From the NCBI GenBank assembly GCA_963082975.1, contig OY720348.1, positions 13,946,078-14,010,077 of the forward strand: a DNA stretch of 64,000 nucleotides, in the 5' to 3' direction. The notes below the pieces were generated by a model. That model saw only the letters and a program-made list of their open reading frames with translations. It was not told the DNA's origin and made no database searches. The stretch is from Labia minor (taxonomy: Eukaryota > Arthropoda > Insecta > Dermaptera > Spongiphoridae). A program made the translations under genes and the position numbers. Below are positions 52,003-64,000 of this stretch, in pieces. The stretch's first letter is position 1. Each line of letters begins with the position of its first letter.

Positions 52003-52545
52003 AGGTATGTTTATTTTACTTCCCATCTCCCCCTCACATTAAACGTACATAATAATCCAACCATTTATTGAAAACACTTGAAACTTTTCTCATTTAGTCA
52101 TGCTTATTTTCTTCAACCGTCACTTTCGTTTTCAATTTCACCCACTGATGCCCGAAATTCAAAAATAAATAAATAAATATTGATTTACACACATGTCGGT
52201 TATTTTGGCATAAAACCAAAACTTCGTGTATTATAAAATACATAAGTTTTCACTTATATAATATATATATATATATGTTTATTTTAAAAAAATATCGACA
52301 TGCAGCTAAAATTCCATAGTAGACTTGAAATAAGTATACATTACATGGTGATAAGAAATAAGAAGAAAAAAAAATAACATAATAAAGAACATATTTTTTA
52401 AATGACTAAAGTACACGTGGTTCTATTGAAGGCTTACTTTCTTTTGATAACCTATATAAATACCATATTCCCACCCTGTGGTTAATAAATAAGTGAATGT
52501 ACTGCTCCTAGAGTACCATATTTAATTGTTGGACATTCTTTACAT

Positions 52546-52891
52546 TAGCGTTTCTCAACCTTTGTAAGGCCGGCTTCATAATTCGCCCTCCTATACATTT
52601 TAACAGATAAAAATTGCATGATAATCCCTAATAAGTAGGTACATTTGGCGATACTTAGAGCCATAGTGAAAAATCGAGTTTCAGAAACTGATCGCAAAAT
52701 CATCTTACCCTTTTTTTTTAAAACCATATTAAAAAGCCGAAATGTTTAAAAGCCTGATCGCAAAATCATCTTACCTTTTTTTTATAGTTGAAAATGATTT
52801 CGCCCCCCAAAAATAACTATCGCCCTCCAAAAGCGTATAGTCAAATAATCGACCCCTTTAAGATGTCGATCGCCCAGGTAGAGAATCACTA
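52546..52891. mobile_element. hAT MITE, 346 bp
   Basis: Ends are TAGCGTTTCTCAACC and GGTAGAGAATCACTA, with perfect 8-bp duplications CTTTACAT (52538-52545 and 52892-52899). The interior includes an internal repeat, CTGATCGCAAAATCATCTTA, present twice about 70 bp apart. Confidence 0.9.
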
Positions 52892-53662
52892 CTTTACATG
52901 ATATTAAGTGATTATCAATCCTTTTTTTCTGTATAGTAAGGAAGTCAGATACTCAAAAACGGTTATTTATTCTTTCATTGCTAATATATGAATAAAAAAA
53001 ATGATATAAATTTTAAGTAATCTCACCCAATATGATTAATAGAGAAATTCAATTCACTTACAATAACAAGAAATAATTAAATAAATAATAAATAAATTAT
53101 ACGGATATAATAAATATATAATATTATATAAATTAATAATATATCAATTATATATATATATATATATATATCATTATAATATTGCCATTAATAATTATTT
53201 ATTATATAAACTATTGTTCAAAGTTATCCCATCAATAAGTAATTTTTTTTAATAAATAGGATAATTTACATTAGTATATTTATTATTTTCAAAAATCAAA
53301 TATATCTTTATTTAATAAATTTATTTATGTCTGTCTCTCTCTCTGACTGTAATTTTAAGGTACTTGCAATTGGATTTTTTTCAAATTTGGTAAATATATT
53401 ATTTATTATATTATAAATAATTTCATTCAAAAATTTTTGAAATTTCAGAAACCCATATTTATAAGTTTATATCTGAAAAAGAGGGAGTAATCTAAATTAT
53501 ATAATATTATTTTCATTTTCTCTCTTATCAGAAATAATTTATCATAATATATATCAATTACTATTTATGTTTATTTTAAATTGAACATTTAATTAAATAT
53601 AAATAAACAATTTTCAAAAGTTCAAAAATCATTAATTTCAAATTTTATTACAATAAATACAT

Positions 53663-53696
<34 letters not shown>

Positions 53697-53734
53697 TTTT
53701 ACTATCTTTCTTTTTACCATTTTCGATGTCGAGA

Positions 53735-54185
53735 TTTTGATGTTTTTATACGTTTGAAGGTTCCTGAATCATTTTTACTAAGGTTGAGAAAAATGTCTGT
53801 GTGTATGTATCTATGTATGTATGTGTGTATGTGTGTAATTAGACAAGATTACGCAAAAACGGTTTAAGCTAGAATAATGAAATTTGGTATACGGGCATTA
53901 TTCAAAATTCGTAGTTTTTTTATCAACTTTTGAGAAATGTAGCTCAACCGGAAGAGGGTCATTACCTAGAACGTTTTGATTTTTTTTCCTCTAAAGTGAC
54001 CGTAAAAATAAAGATATATGTTTGATAATTTTTCACATGATTAAAGATTGTATAAAACTGCTACATATAGAATTTCAGCTTGATTGAATCGCTGAAAGTA
54101 CCAGAATTAATTATTTAACACTGCAAATCATGCCAACACGTGACGTGGTGCCATCAACAAATATCCACACACGCGCTGGTTTAAT
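53735..54185 (+). repeat. Dispersed repeat with (GTAT)n and 'gaaatttggta' module
   Basis: A GTCTGTGTGTATGTATCTAT-type run leads into AAAACGGTTTAAGC, ATGAAATTTGGTATACGGGC, then ATCAACTTTTGAGAAATG and CAACCGGAAGAGGGTC. The nested element at 9640-9770 has the same order: (GTCCGTCT)n, GAACGGATTT, ATGAAATTTGGTATATTTAC, ATCAACTTTTGG, AACCGGAAGTGG. It is therefore a related repeat; ends are not defined. Confidence 0.5.
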
Positions 54186-55241
54186 AAATATTAATTATTC
54201 ATTTTAATTTTTAATTAATTGAATTTAATTTAAATATAATATATGTTAATTAATCCAATTCAAAATTGCGAGATAGTCGAGTGGAGACACTCCAGCTTAT
54301 TAACAATTAGATATTTTCAAGTTTTTCTTTTGTTATTAATTTACTGTTGTTTTATAATCGGATTAAAAATATTATTAAATTATTGAACACCGGAGAGTCA
54401 TTTTCTACTCTTCCTTTTCGTCTAAAAGCTATCATATTTGTTTGTATTTTTAATTGTAATGGACATTATAATCTTCTTATGCAAACTAATTCTTGTCTGA
54501 TTCTTTCATTTTTCATTTAACAAACCTGGATCTTTCGGGTGTTGATTTGTTTCAAGGGGGTTTTGTAGGAAGCAAGGGTCTCCCATTGATTGGGAAAGTT
54601 TGATGCGTCATATTCTTGGGACACTCCAAGGGGTGCGGCCATCAAATGTCCTATTTATTTAACACCCATTCGCTTTGTATAATTAATAACGTTAAAAAAA
54701 AGTCAATTCAAGTATATTATTACTAACTTATTAAATTAATAGTTAGTAAAATTTAATTTAAAGAAGGAAGACAAAATATAGGTCAGCAAGAATATACTAA
54801 TAATTTACATTTATATATTAATTATTAATAAATACCATAAAAATTTTAAGTTACAATTCGAACTAAAAATAGATAATAAAGAACAATCTTAAGCCTTGAT
54901 ATAAATCACTATTTATAGAGATATTATAAATTTATAAATTTCATTTGATAAAAAAAACCTGACATAAAATAATTAATATTTTCCCGAAGTTGTTAAATAA
55001 TTATTTTGATAACTTTTATTTAAAAAGTGAAATGATAATTGATCACTATTAACAAGAACAATCAAGGGTTGTCAAATTATTTCAGTTTTGCCAGATATTT
55101 TTAATTTATTTTTTCAGTACCCCCCCCCCCCCAAAATAAAAAAAAAACCTCGAAAAGCAAATAACATATTTTACTGTTCAGTATTTAATCTTTCGTGATT
55201 CTCTGACCTTTACTTGGTATGGGTCAAATTAATATGTTATA

Positions 55242-55993
55242 CGAGGTCTGTTCAAAAGAAAAGGTGAATTTTGAATTTTCGCGGGCTGTGTACATTCGAT
55301 TATTGAAATTTTTTTGTTATGTTAGTACACATATGTTACTCATATGTTGACATTATCAGCCATTTTAGATTAGTAGTTTGTTTTTGTGTGAACTTCTATT
55401 TTTTACTTAAAAAAATAGATCTAAGAGTGTGTAATAAATTTTAAAAATGGAATAAAGTGCTCCTTCGCACTTAAAATGTTGACTCTGGCATTCGGCGAGT
55501 CTACTTTGTTTCAAAAAAATGTTTATAAGTGGTACAAGCACTTTAAAACACCACGAAAAGTTCGATCCAATGTGAAGGTTTTGGTCACTGTTTTCTTCGA
55601 TTACAATGCCGAGGTGCATCATGAATCATGGGTTCTGCATCACGATAATGCACTAGCTCAAACATCATTGCTTGTTCGTGATTTTTTGGCCAACACCGTA
55701 ATCATGCCTCAACCACCCTACTCACCAGATTTGGCTCCCTGTGAATTTTTCCTATTCCCCAAACTGAAGAGACCAATGAAAGGAAAGCGTTTTGCCACAA
55801 TTGATAAAAGTCGGAATCGAAGAACGATCTAATGGCCATACCGAAAAGCGCATTTCACAAGTGTTTCGACGATTGGAAGAAGCGCTGGCATAATATCTGA
55901 GGGGAATTACTTTGAATGCAACAAAATAGATATTGATAAATAAATACTTTTCGAAATAATTCAAAATTCACCTTCTCTTTTGAACAAACCTCG
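55242..55993 (+). mobile_element. Internally deleted mariner, 752 bp
   Basis: Long imperfect inverted ends, CGAGGTCTGTTCAAAAGAAA and TTTTGAACAAACCTCG, sit between TA dinucleotides at 55240-55241 and 55994-55995. A fused frame of 118 codons (55476-55832) reads FGESTLFQKNVYKWYKHF, then jumps to VKVLVTVFFDYNAEVHHES, HHDNALAQTSLLVRDFLA, then PYSPDLAPCEFFLFPKLK. HDN and SPD correspond to the second and third catalytic Asp of DD34D. The first Asp and several blocks are deleted, so no active transposase is made. A full mariner is about 1.3 kb. Confidence 0.9.
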
Positions 55994-56585
55994 TAGAGCA
56001 CATGATCTACTTTATTTTGAAGAATTTGAATCATTAAAAAATTAAAATAAATTACGATTTTTAGTATGATTATATTAAATATATTATGTATTTATTAGAC
56101 TCTCTATCATGCTCAATGTATGAAACATTATATACATAAAAAAGTTTTATAATTAAACTAAAAAATTAAATTTAATACAATATTTATTATTAATTCACAA
56201 TTTTATTAATTGTTCCATAAATACTGATGTTCCATCAAAACTGTAAATTACTAATAAATATCTTTAATTATTCCTAACAAAAATAGGAAAGTTCAAACAT
56301 TAAACAACTTTTCCTAAACACTGTTTCATTAATTTTAAATTAAATTTTAAATTTCATACTACATCTGCATAAAACAAACAAAAATACAATTTACTTTAAA
56401 ATAATTAATTTTTTCAAAAAGTTTTTTAAAAAGTCTCGATCAATCAACATATAATTTAAATATATTATTATTATTAGAAATTAAAGGTTTGTTGATAACT
56501 CAGCCATTAACTTCAAGTGGCTGGAAAGAGACCCCTTGGAGTAGACTATAATAAATACATACATTTAATCTAATCACTGACAAAC

Positions 56586-56764
56586 AAACTGGACTAACAT
56601 ATCAAATTGTCTCTCAACATCCAATGATACCTTGTGTCAATGATATTTGCAACATTTATAAAAAATACTAAAAAAAACATGGGATGGCTGTAAAGGGCCC
56701 ACTAGACTAGAATAAATAAACTAAACTTAATTTTCACAAAAAAAAAAAAAAAAAAAAACTGGAC
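56586..56764 (+). mobile_element. Short poly(A)-tailed retrocopy or SINE
   Basis: AAACTGGAC at 56586-56594 is repeated at 56756-56764, directly after a run of about 21 A (56738-56758). Between them lie about 145 bp, including AATAAATAAAC about 20 bp before the tail. Duplication plus poly(A) is the signature of LINE-mediated retroposition. The source transcript is not recognised. Confidence 0.55.
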
Positions 56765-57817
56765 CAGCAAAACATACTTGTTTCTCACCACCACTGATCT
56801 CAATAGCCTTGTCAAAACTAAAAAATATTAAAATAATTTGGTATATAAATACTAGGTTGGGTCAGTCATAATTTGTTTAATAATTTTATTTCTTAATAGA
56901 TTTAAATAAACTCTCATATTCATCTTTTTGGTTAAATTTTTAAGTATAAATATATATTAATTTGTTTTGATTTGTGAAAAAAAGAATTATTCAAATTTGT
57001 TAAAACATTCAATCTAATTTTTTTTTAAATAATATTTGGTGCCTTTCTTCATCAGTCATGCTATTTCTGTTTGTGTTGATTTGAAGAGTTCTAATAAATC
57101 TTTGATCTATCCACAGTCTCCTCCTCTTTCCCTCTGTCTAATCTATCTTCTTTTTTCATAAACTCCGAAAGATATATACTCTCTTTTCAATCTCACACAC
57201 GTGAGCGTCCTTCACAATAGTTATTGATTAAAGTTAATGATTGTTGATCACTTATATATATATATATATATATGTATAATAAATACTTCTATTACTATCA
57301 GAAGCTCAATCATAATTGATTGTAGGATTTTTATCATTTCTCAAGTAATAAATAAAAAAAAAATGATAAATCTCTTATAACATTTTTATTTTTATATTTC
57401 CCCTCCCCTCCTCCAAATAAATATATTCACTGACCCTTAATCAATTAATAATTACATTTTAATTATAAAGATAATAATACACTAAAGAGCAGAGGTTTAA
57501 TCTAATTTTCTAATTATTTATAATTAAAATGAATTATGAATGTATTTTAATTATATTTGCTCCCAGGTCATATTTTATCAAATGCTAAATGGTACTCCTT
57601 TTAAGAAAATTAAACCAATTTAAAATATCATTTCATTTCGTCATCATTTGGTATTTTATTTGTTTAATTCATTTTTATATGTTTTACTTTCTTGATTTGT
57701 CTGATGATTGATATTATTATTATTATTTCTAATTATATTATTTACTCTTCTTTTTTATGGTTTATATGAATGATACGATTTTATTTTAAATATGATCCAC
57801 ATTGAATTTATATATAT

Positions 57818-58127
57818 CAGTGATTCTCAACCTTTTTTTTTACCGCGGCACACTTTTAACGGTTTAAAAATTTGGCGGCACACAAAGAAAAAGATAAGTG
57901 TAAAAGTTTACCATATTGAAAAAAAGTGGTCCCAAAAACGGTTTATCGTTTGTATTTTTTTAGAACCATATTGGAAAAAATTAGAAAAAAAAAGTCGGGA
58001 ATGTTTAAGAACCTAGTCCCAAAAACGTTTTACCTTTTTTTTAGAACCAAATTGAAAAAATTTAGAAATAAAGTCGGAAATGTTTAAGAGCCTCATAATC
58101 TCGCGGCACAGTGGTTGAGAATCACTG
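57818..58127. mobile_element. hAT MITE, 310 bp
   Basis: Ends are CAGTGATTCTCAACC and GGTTGAGAATCACTG, a perfect 15-bp inverted repeat, flanked by ATATATAT on both sides. Those flanks are also low-complexity, so the duplication is less decisive. The interior has GCGGCACA motifs near both ends and repeated AAAAACGG/TTAGAACCA blocks. Confidence 0.85.
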
Positions 58128-58129
58128 AT

Positions 58130-58860
58130 ATATATATATATATATTAAGGTGACCATATTGTCTAATGACAAAAACTAGTCAGTAAAAAATGTAACGTGT
58201 TATAAAATGAAGAGTTGAAATTTAGAAGGGATTATAAACTGATGGACACGCTCGCTTCCAAAGGCTGTCAAAACAAAACTAGTGAAGGGAATTGACTGAA
58301 CTTTGACAGTAGGCTAGTAAAAGAATGTACTACATCAGAGGTTCTTAAACTTATGTACTCCGCGGACCCCCACTTGGAGAAATTTTTTTTGACGGACCCC
58401 ATCCCAACTTTAGGTACTTTACGTCATTTTATTAGTTAATTTCTGGTTTACGATCTCATAAGAACAAGGATATATGTTGAATATTTCTAACAGTGATTGG
58501 TGAATAACGATTTTTTTGCATATTGTAGAACACATTTTATTAGAAATTATAATATTGAAGAATGAAAATTCAGCTAAATATGAAGATGGAAACGGTAGCA
58601 ATAGTTTTCTTGCACATTTCGTTGAATTTGGGTATTTGATCTCTGTTTCCTCACAAAGCCATCCCATCGCTCCTTTTATATTAAATAAAGTTTTAACTGA
58701 CTCATAATTTTCTCGTGCACCTGTACGATGGCTTTGCGGACCCCCAGTAAAGTCTTCGCGGACCACAGTTTAAGAACCTCTGTACTACATGATGGTATAA
58801 CTCTTTTGTGATAGCAGCGCCATCGTGCGGTGAGGCTAAGTACTTATTGAATGACCCTCG
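58130..58860 (-). mobile_element. Mariner 5' end remnant containing a hAT MITE
   Basis: The terminus ACTTATTGAATGACCCTCG (58842-58860) plus TA is the reverse complement of the mariner end at 28385. On the minus strand, typical mariner leader text follows (ACTTAGCCTCACCGCACGAT, GGCGCTG). It continues past the nested MITE at 58336-58782 to about 58140, without reaching a transposase frame. Confidence 0.65.
58336..58782. mobile_element. hAT MITE, 447 bp, nested in mariner
   Basis: Ends are CAGAGGTTCTTAAAC and GTTTAAGAACCTCTG, with perfect 8-bp duplications TACTACAT (58328-58335 and 58783-58790). GCGGACCCCCA-type motifs lie near both ends. It carries small AT-driven frames only. It is younger than the mariner remnant that surrounds it. 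Confidence 0.93.
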
Positions 58861-58965
58861 TAGTATATATATATTAGTTTGAAAAATAGTGAAAACTTGA
58901 ATTTTTAAATTATAATTATACCTAAATATTGTGTATATGCAACATTTAAATATATAAATGAATTA

Positions 58966-59783
58966 CAGTAAAAGTCCATTAGTCCGGCATCCAACAGTCC
59001 GGAATGCCCGATAGTCCGGCATCGCTCCGGAAAATTGTAAAAATTTTGGTTTTCTCCAAAAGTGTGTCTTTAAAGCAAATAAAAACGCTCGAGAGCTATT
59101 CCCCTTTTGTGATAGGTAAATTTTCAAAACCCAGGGCTTTTAAGAATGCACATTTGCCTGCCCAATACGATGCTCAATCAAATGCGTGGGTGACTGCGTC
59201 CTCTTTAAAGACTGTGTTTTTCACCACTTTGTGCCTGAGGTCAAGGAATCCTTCAAAAGCCTTGGTCTACCAGAAGAAACTAAAGCCATCCTTCTTTTGG
59301 ACAATTGCAAAGCCCACCTGCCAGTAGATGAGTTAGTTTCTGGGAATATTGTTGCTACTCTGCTCCCACTTAACATAAAATCTTGGATTCAACCCATGGA
59401 CCAAGGGGTTATTCAAAATTTTAAATGCTTTTCTAGAAGGTCTTTTATTCAAGGCCTGTTAAATGCCGACTGTGACTAGCTACAGTGCTTCAGAAATTAT
59501 TGATTACCATATCATTAGAAATAAATTTTATACTAAACGCCAAAAGTCAAGAAAACAAAAAGACATTCGTGACTTTTATAAATCAAAGTGTAATATTTTT
59601 TACAGTACGTGTACATACATTATATGAAATGTAAAATAAACTTTGTGGTATGTATTTGCATACTATATTTTTAGTATAATTATTAATCTAATTGTTCTTA
59701 TAATTACCGCCCGATAATCCGGAATTTCCGGTAGTCCGGCACCGAGCTGGTCCCGAACGTGCCGGATTATAGGACTTTTACTG
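58966..59783 (+). mobile_element. Tigger/pogo-like element, 818 bp, decayed
   Basis: Inverted ends CAGTAAAAGTCCATTAGTCC and GGATTATAGGACTTTTACTG sit between TA duplications (58964-58965 and 59784-59785). CCGGAAT/AGTCCGGCA subterminal motifs repeat at both ends. The interior keeps part of a DDE transposase in two frames: [16 protein letters not shown]...AWVTA (about 59110-59200), then [28 protein letters not shown] and [15 protein letters not shown] (to 59479). LLLDN and PMDQGVIQ are jerky/Tigger landmarks. The N-terminal DNA-binding region is deleted. Confidence 0.88.
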
Positions 59784-59965
59784 TATTATTTTAATAACTA
59801 TAAGATTTACTATTTTTAAATGTAATAGATTTTCTTTCTTTTTTTTTCTTTTCAATCTTTCTATTATTTTTTTGAAAGTGAATCAGAAAAAAAATATCCA
59901 TATTGGTTTTTAATAATTATTCCTTTTAATATTTTATTATTTAATTCTCTTTTATAGTGGAAGAA

Positions 59966-60112
59966 ATGGACCAGTACCTGCACTATATTGGCGGATCGGC
60001 AGGCGCTCTAGCAATTACTGGAGTGGCTGCTGCCTCTGCTTTATATTTAGCTAGTAGACCATCACCAGAGAAACCTCTTGTCCCTCTGGATAAGCAAAGT
60101 CGTCAACTACCG
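59966..60112 (+). CDS. First coding exon of long-chain acyl-CoA synthetase (ACSL), partial
   Basis: An acceptor TTTTATAG (to 59957) leads to an ATG at 59966 and 49 codons to a GTTAGT donor at 60113. The product starts MDQYLHYIGGSAGALAITGV and continues AAASALYLASRPSPEKPLVP, ending LDKQSRQLP. A hydrophobic N-terminal anchor followed by a YxASRPxPEKPLVPL motif is typical of ACSL1/5/6-like enzymes, which activate long-chain fatty acids to acyl-CoA at ER and mitochondrial outer membranes. The catalytic AMP-binding domain would be in later exons outside the window; none was found up to 64000. The upstream leader exon is not certain. Confidence 0.72.
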
Positions 60113-60401
60113 GTTAGTTCTTTTATATAACTTTATTTATTTACAAAACATTAATATATATAAATATACAACTATTCTAAATAATAATATTTATTAATAG
60201 TAATTAAATCAACTCTTGTCAGATTATGTCTTCTTATTGAAAAGTTATATTATATACAAACTTTTTTGTGGGAGGGCTGCTCGTGATTAAATGTTATGAT
60301 ATATTGAGTATTAAGGGGGCTGCTAGCTCTTTTTAGTTAAATATATCCCCCTTCTTCTCTTAAAAAAAATAATTTTAACAAATTTCAATAATAGATAAGA
60401 C

Positions 60402-60666
60402 CAGTGGTGTATTGGGAGGGGAACGCGGGTGAACGACGTTCCCTTACCTTTTTTCAGAAACGAAACGCGTTCCAATACTTTTTCATGTCCCGATAACTCC
60501 CACTTAAATCTACTGTTAGAATTTCTTTTATTGTGTTCGTTAATACTTTGTATAGTAATAATAAGAAAAAATAAAAACTTTATGTAAAAAAATAGTTTGT
60601 TAAAAATAGGACCTTTTTGCTCCCACTATGCGTTCCCTTACTTCTTATTTTATCAATACATCACTG
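60402..60666. mobile_element. Single-copy CAGTGGTGTATTGG MITE, 265 bp
   Basis: Ends are CAGTGGTGTATTGG and TCAATACATCACTG. The 8-bp flanks GATAAGAC (60394-60401) and GATAACAC (60667-60674) differ at one base. The interior has GGTGAACGACGTTCCCTTAC and ACTTTTTCATGTCCCGATAA. This is the simple form of the element that makes the tandem array at 9091-10979. It lies in ACSL intron 1. Confidence 0.85.
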
Positions 60667-61838
60667 GATAACACTAATAGAAATACTTTAACTTATATAT
60701 ATTATTTTTAATTTTTTTTTCTTTTCTTTTGAGGGTTGGACTCTCGAATAAGTAATTTATATAATTTATTTATGAGAATTATTTTTAATCAATTATTCCA
60801 ACTTTATTATAAATTATTATTATTATTTTTTTATTCATTAAATTTATCATATCATTTCAAAAGATTATAATCATTTCAAATCCAGGCGTTTAATTTATAT
60901 TTAAGATTAAATAAATGAGATTATAAAATGTATTTTAACTTATCTTTGCATTTGAAATTGAATTTCTATTCTCTTAGATTATTTTTATGTTATTTATTCA
61001 TATTCGATATTTAATCCATTTGAAATCAAATTTTTTGTTCAGTTTATAAATTAAAATTTTCCTATCAATTATTTATAAAGATAAGTAGAAAGATACATGA
61101 TTAGATAATTGTTTATTTCCATTATTTTATTTTTTTAGTTTTTTGTTGTTATAAGCGTAATATATTAGTATATTCGTTTTATTTATTTACTTATTATATA
61201 CTCATATATTTATTTTTAACCTATAATTATTTTATTAAATTATTATTTTTATTGAATTTCTTTAAAGTGTGCCTATTCTATATATCGACTTACCATTAAT
61301 ACATATTTATATATTAATCTTTTATTATAATATCTTTCACTGATCTCATATCAAATAAATATTCAAATGAGAATGTTATGACATGAATTACTCTTGATTT
61401 AAGTAAGGTCGTTATCCTAATAGTTAATTTAAGTAAAAAAAAAAATATTGGCCTCTTCTCAAATTAACACATATTTAATAATACTAAAATCAGACTACTT
61501 TATTTTTAAATTTATTTTTATACCACCTTCTCCCCTGTCATTCACACCCACATCAGTTATATATCACAATGTGATTTAATTAAACTTGGAGTACGATCAT
61601 CCCTTTGATCCACCATTTAATCAAATTAATAATTTAATTTCTGATAATTTCTTTACATGGTTGACTGAACATTTAGCACTAATTAATAAATATATAATTT
61701 GATTAACATAAAATCCATAATCTCGGTTTGTAGGAATTGACAGAGAAGGGTTGCCTAGATTAATTCTCAAAGTTCATTGTCCTTGACCTCTTCTTAATTA
61801 TTTGTTTCCATAGTTTTTTTGTATTTCAAATGTGTTTA

Positions 61839-62286
61839 CGAGGGTGGGGTGAAAAGTTTCCGGCCTGGCCAAGAAAAACGAGGTTTTTAAATTTTTTTTT
61901 TTCTCTATTTTTCAACATAATCTCCATCAACACTGATACATTTCTCATGACGGTGTTCTAATTTAGTTAATTAATTAATTAATTAATTTAAGTCTCATCA
62001 ACTGTTATGAATCGACGCAAAAATTCGTTTGGATTACGCCTACAGCGCCAAATTGTCAGTAGAAATGGTTTTTCGAAGCAGTTTTTGGTCTAACGTTAGC
62101 AAACGCGGCACCCACGTTAATAACAGCTTTCCATATTCAAAGGGCTATGCAAAATATTTCGCACACGTTCAGCTGACATCGTACAGGTCTCAGCTATCTT
62201 GAATGTTGAAAAATAAAACAAAAAAAAAAAAAAAATTAAAAACATCGTTTTCTTGGCCAGGCCGGAAACTTTTCACCCCACCCTCG
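61839..62286 (-). mobile_element. Internally deleted mariner, 448 bp
   Basis: Inverted ends of over 40 bp (CGAGGGTGGGGTGAAAAGTT ... AACTTTTCACCCCACCCTCG) sit between TA dinucleotides. On the minus strand a relic of the middle reads LTLDQKLLRKTIS, PNEFLRRFITVDET (the first catalytic Asp region), then jumps to EHRHEKCISVDGDYVEK and a stop, the usual mariner C-terminus. The segment with the second and third Asp is deleted. The near-perfect ends suggest fairly recent mobility driven by another copy. Confidence 0.9.
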
Positions 62287-64000
62287 TATATTAAAGTAAA
62301 AAAAAATTAAATAAAACAAATAATATTAATAATAATAATACATGTCATTTTTTATGAGATACATACATCTACTTGTTTGGACAATTCATGGAATTACTTT
62401 GACATTTATTAATTTAATACAATATAAAGAGAATATAAAAAGTTTCAATTTTAATTAATTAAAAAAAGCAGACAAAAGATTTATTTAAATTTTATATATA
62501 TTCGAATTACCAATAAAAATTTTTAATCAACACACTACTGTCCAACATTTAACGATGCTACTAAAATTTTAAACGATTCACTTTGTTTTTATTAAAATAA
62601 ACTCAGATGGGTAGTAGAGTAAATCGATAAATATTTCATACACTTTTAAAACGTTTCTTCTAAGTTATAAATTACATTTTAGAAACAAGATTTCAAATAA
62701 TAATAAATTGTACATTTATAATAGGAAAATATTTAATTTTATCAACAATACATTTATTTGAATTTGAATTTTAAATAAAATTATTTTATTTCTTGGAGAA
62801 AAATTTCAAATAACATATTTTTTATTAATTAATTTTATAAATTAATTGATATACATGCCAATTTAAAAAACCTATCATTATTCTATATTGAAAATTACAA
62901 CATTTTTAAAAAAATTCTATTATTTTTTAGAAAAAAATTCAAAAACTTTTGACACAGTTGGAATATTAGTATAAAAAATTTACAAATTATATAAAATAAA
63001 TGTAAAATATTTATAATATACGTATATTTAATGATATATAGTTGGTTTGTGAATAAATTAAAAAAATATTTTATTTATTTAAGCATGAAATTATTCCCAT
63101 CCAAATTTTTAAACCCAAAAATAATTTAATTAATAATTTTAATTTGTCCAATTTTTTAAATATGATTTTTTAACACTTTCTTTTTTTATATTCGACATGT
63201 GACTTCAGTAGCCGCCTTCAAAACAAACTCTCCTGGCTCTATGCCTGTTTTTTTATATATATGCCCAATGTTTATTTTCGTTATTTTTCTGAATATTTTT
63301 GAGCATATTTTTACTAATTGTAAGCCGATGGAATTATGATGAATCATTAATTTAGGCGCGTGATTTTTATTTTAAATATAGATTTTAATCCTTCCCCCCA
63401 CTCTTCGAAATTAATTTAATTTTTTATTTATCTAATTGACAAGAATTTATTTGAGTAACCCTTCTGAAAGTTCTCGCCTTGAGAAAACGTAGGCTAATCT
63501 TTTTTTTTTCTTTAAAGAATGTATTATATAATAAATATCTCTTAATTGAAAAAATTCTCTAATATATTTAAACTGATATATTTAAGCAAGAATTTTATTT
63601 ATAAATTCCTTTATGGATGTCCCTTAAAATTGATACCCTTCAAAAATCATTTATAAAAAGATTAATTTCATTAATTTTATTTTATATTTCTAATTAAAGC
63701 GATTCAAAAACAAAGTAAGAAAAACAGAAGGAGAGAGAGAAAGATTTAGGGAACGCGAATTTATTTTAAATTATATTAATTGGTGGTTCTGTTTTAATTT
63801 TGATGGGAGAACTTTGGAAAGTTAAAAATGCAAAGAAAAAGTTTGATTAAAAATAAATGACTGCTTAATAAAAAAAAATATTGATATTAAAATATTATAT
63901 ATATAATGTTTTTTAATACTTAATTTATATCTATTAAATTTGTGTTTATTTTTTTATTTCAAATTTGTATAATTTTATAATATTATTCTGAGTTCGATTG
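62287..64000. other. AT-rich ACSL intron 1 (continues beyond the window)
   Basis: Only A/T-rich sequence, homopolymers and short microsatellites. No exon with usable splice sites and a recognisable ACSL reading frame was seen. Slightly GC-richer text at about 63195-63250 and 63455-63490 has no identified role. Confidence 0.55.

Noticed and set aside
53330..53350. TCTGTCTCTCTC run as a polypyrimidine signal
   Set aside because: No adjacent acceptor or exon. Ordinary microsatellite.
58419..58766. 115-codon minus-strand frame
   Set aside because: Lies wholly inside the hAT MITE at 58336-58782, without transposase motifs.

Overview
This is a very AT-rich (roughly four-fifths A+T by eye) eukaryotic window. 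It has spliced genes with short exons, canonical GT..AG introns and dense transposable elements. Five protein-coding loci can be read by family resemblance: TMEM147, MLF (myeloid leukaemia factor), an aquaporin-11/12-like channel, the SNARE VTI1, and the first coding exon of a long-chain acyl-CoA synthetase (ACSL). The aquaporin carries a CPY box, as many arthropod AQP12-like proteins do. The gypsy, mariner, hAT, Helitron and RTE-like repeats also fit an arthropod genome, probably an insect. I cannot name the species. No bacterial operon, CRISPR array, rRNA or tRNA gene was recognised.

Layout. 1-6482: AT-rich intergenic DNA with a decayed Helitron copy and a LINE 3' scrap. 6483-8540: complete TMEM147 (4 coding exons, 229 aa). 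8541-19877: a transposon graveyard. It holds a hAT-type MITE expanded into a tandem array with another element nested in it, a Helitron with intact termini that carries LINE reverse-transcriptase debris, several hAT MITEs and a broken ZBED-like hAT transposase. 19878-23566: complete MLF (7 coding exons, 263 aa), with a LINE-bearing insertion in intron 4. 25542-25768: an unrecognised GC-richer exon-like segment on the minus strand. 27531-32839: complete aquaporin-11/12-like gene (5 exons, 267 aa). 33609-39231: a hAT element split by a very young minus-strand Ty3/gypsy retrotransposon (gag, pol and two 309-bp LTRs that look identical). 40335-44931: complete VTI1 (5 exons, 219 aa), with an antisense LINE endonuclease fragment in intron 4. 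44932-59965: a long gene-poor stretch with mariner, Tigger/pogo, hAT MITE and retrocopy insertions, one GC-rich island and one possible untranslated leader exon. 59966-60112: first ACSL coding exon. The rest of that gene lies beyond an intron that runs off the right edge.

The host genes are unrelated in pathway: ER membrane biogenesis, a nuclear/cytoplasmic adaptor, an intracellular water/glycerol channel, endosomal/Golgi fusion, and fatty-acid activation. They look like ordinary housekeeping neighbours. The most notable content is the mobile-element archaeology: at least seven MITEs with readable hAT-type 8-bp target duplications, nested insertions that give a relative age order, a MITE turned into a ~320-bp tandem array, and an unclassified element family marked by a GTCGGTCGGT end. 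I found no convincing new biological system. The best candidates for a second look are that element family, the GC-rich island near 48.1-48.4 kb and the orphan exon at 25.5-25.8 kb. All splice models are by-eye predictions from reading-frame continuity and splice-site consensus.
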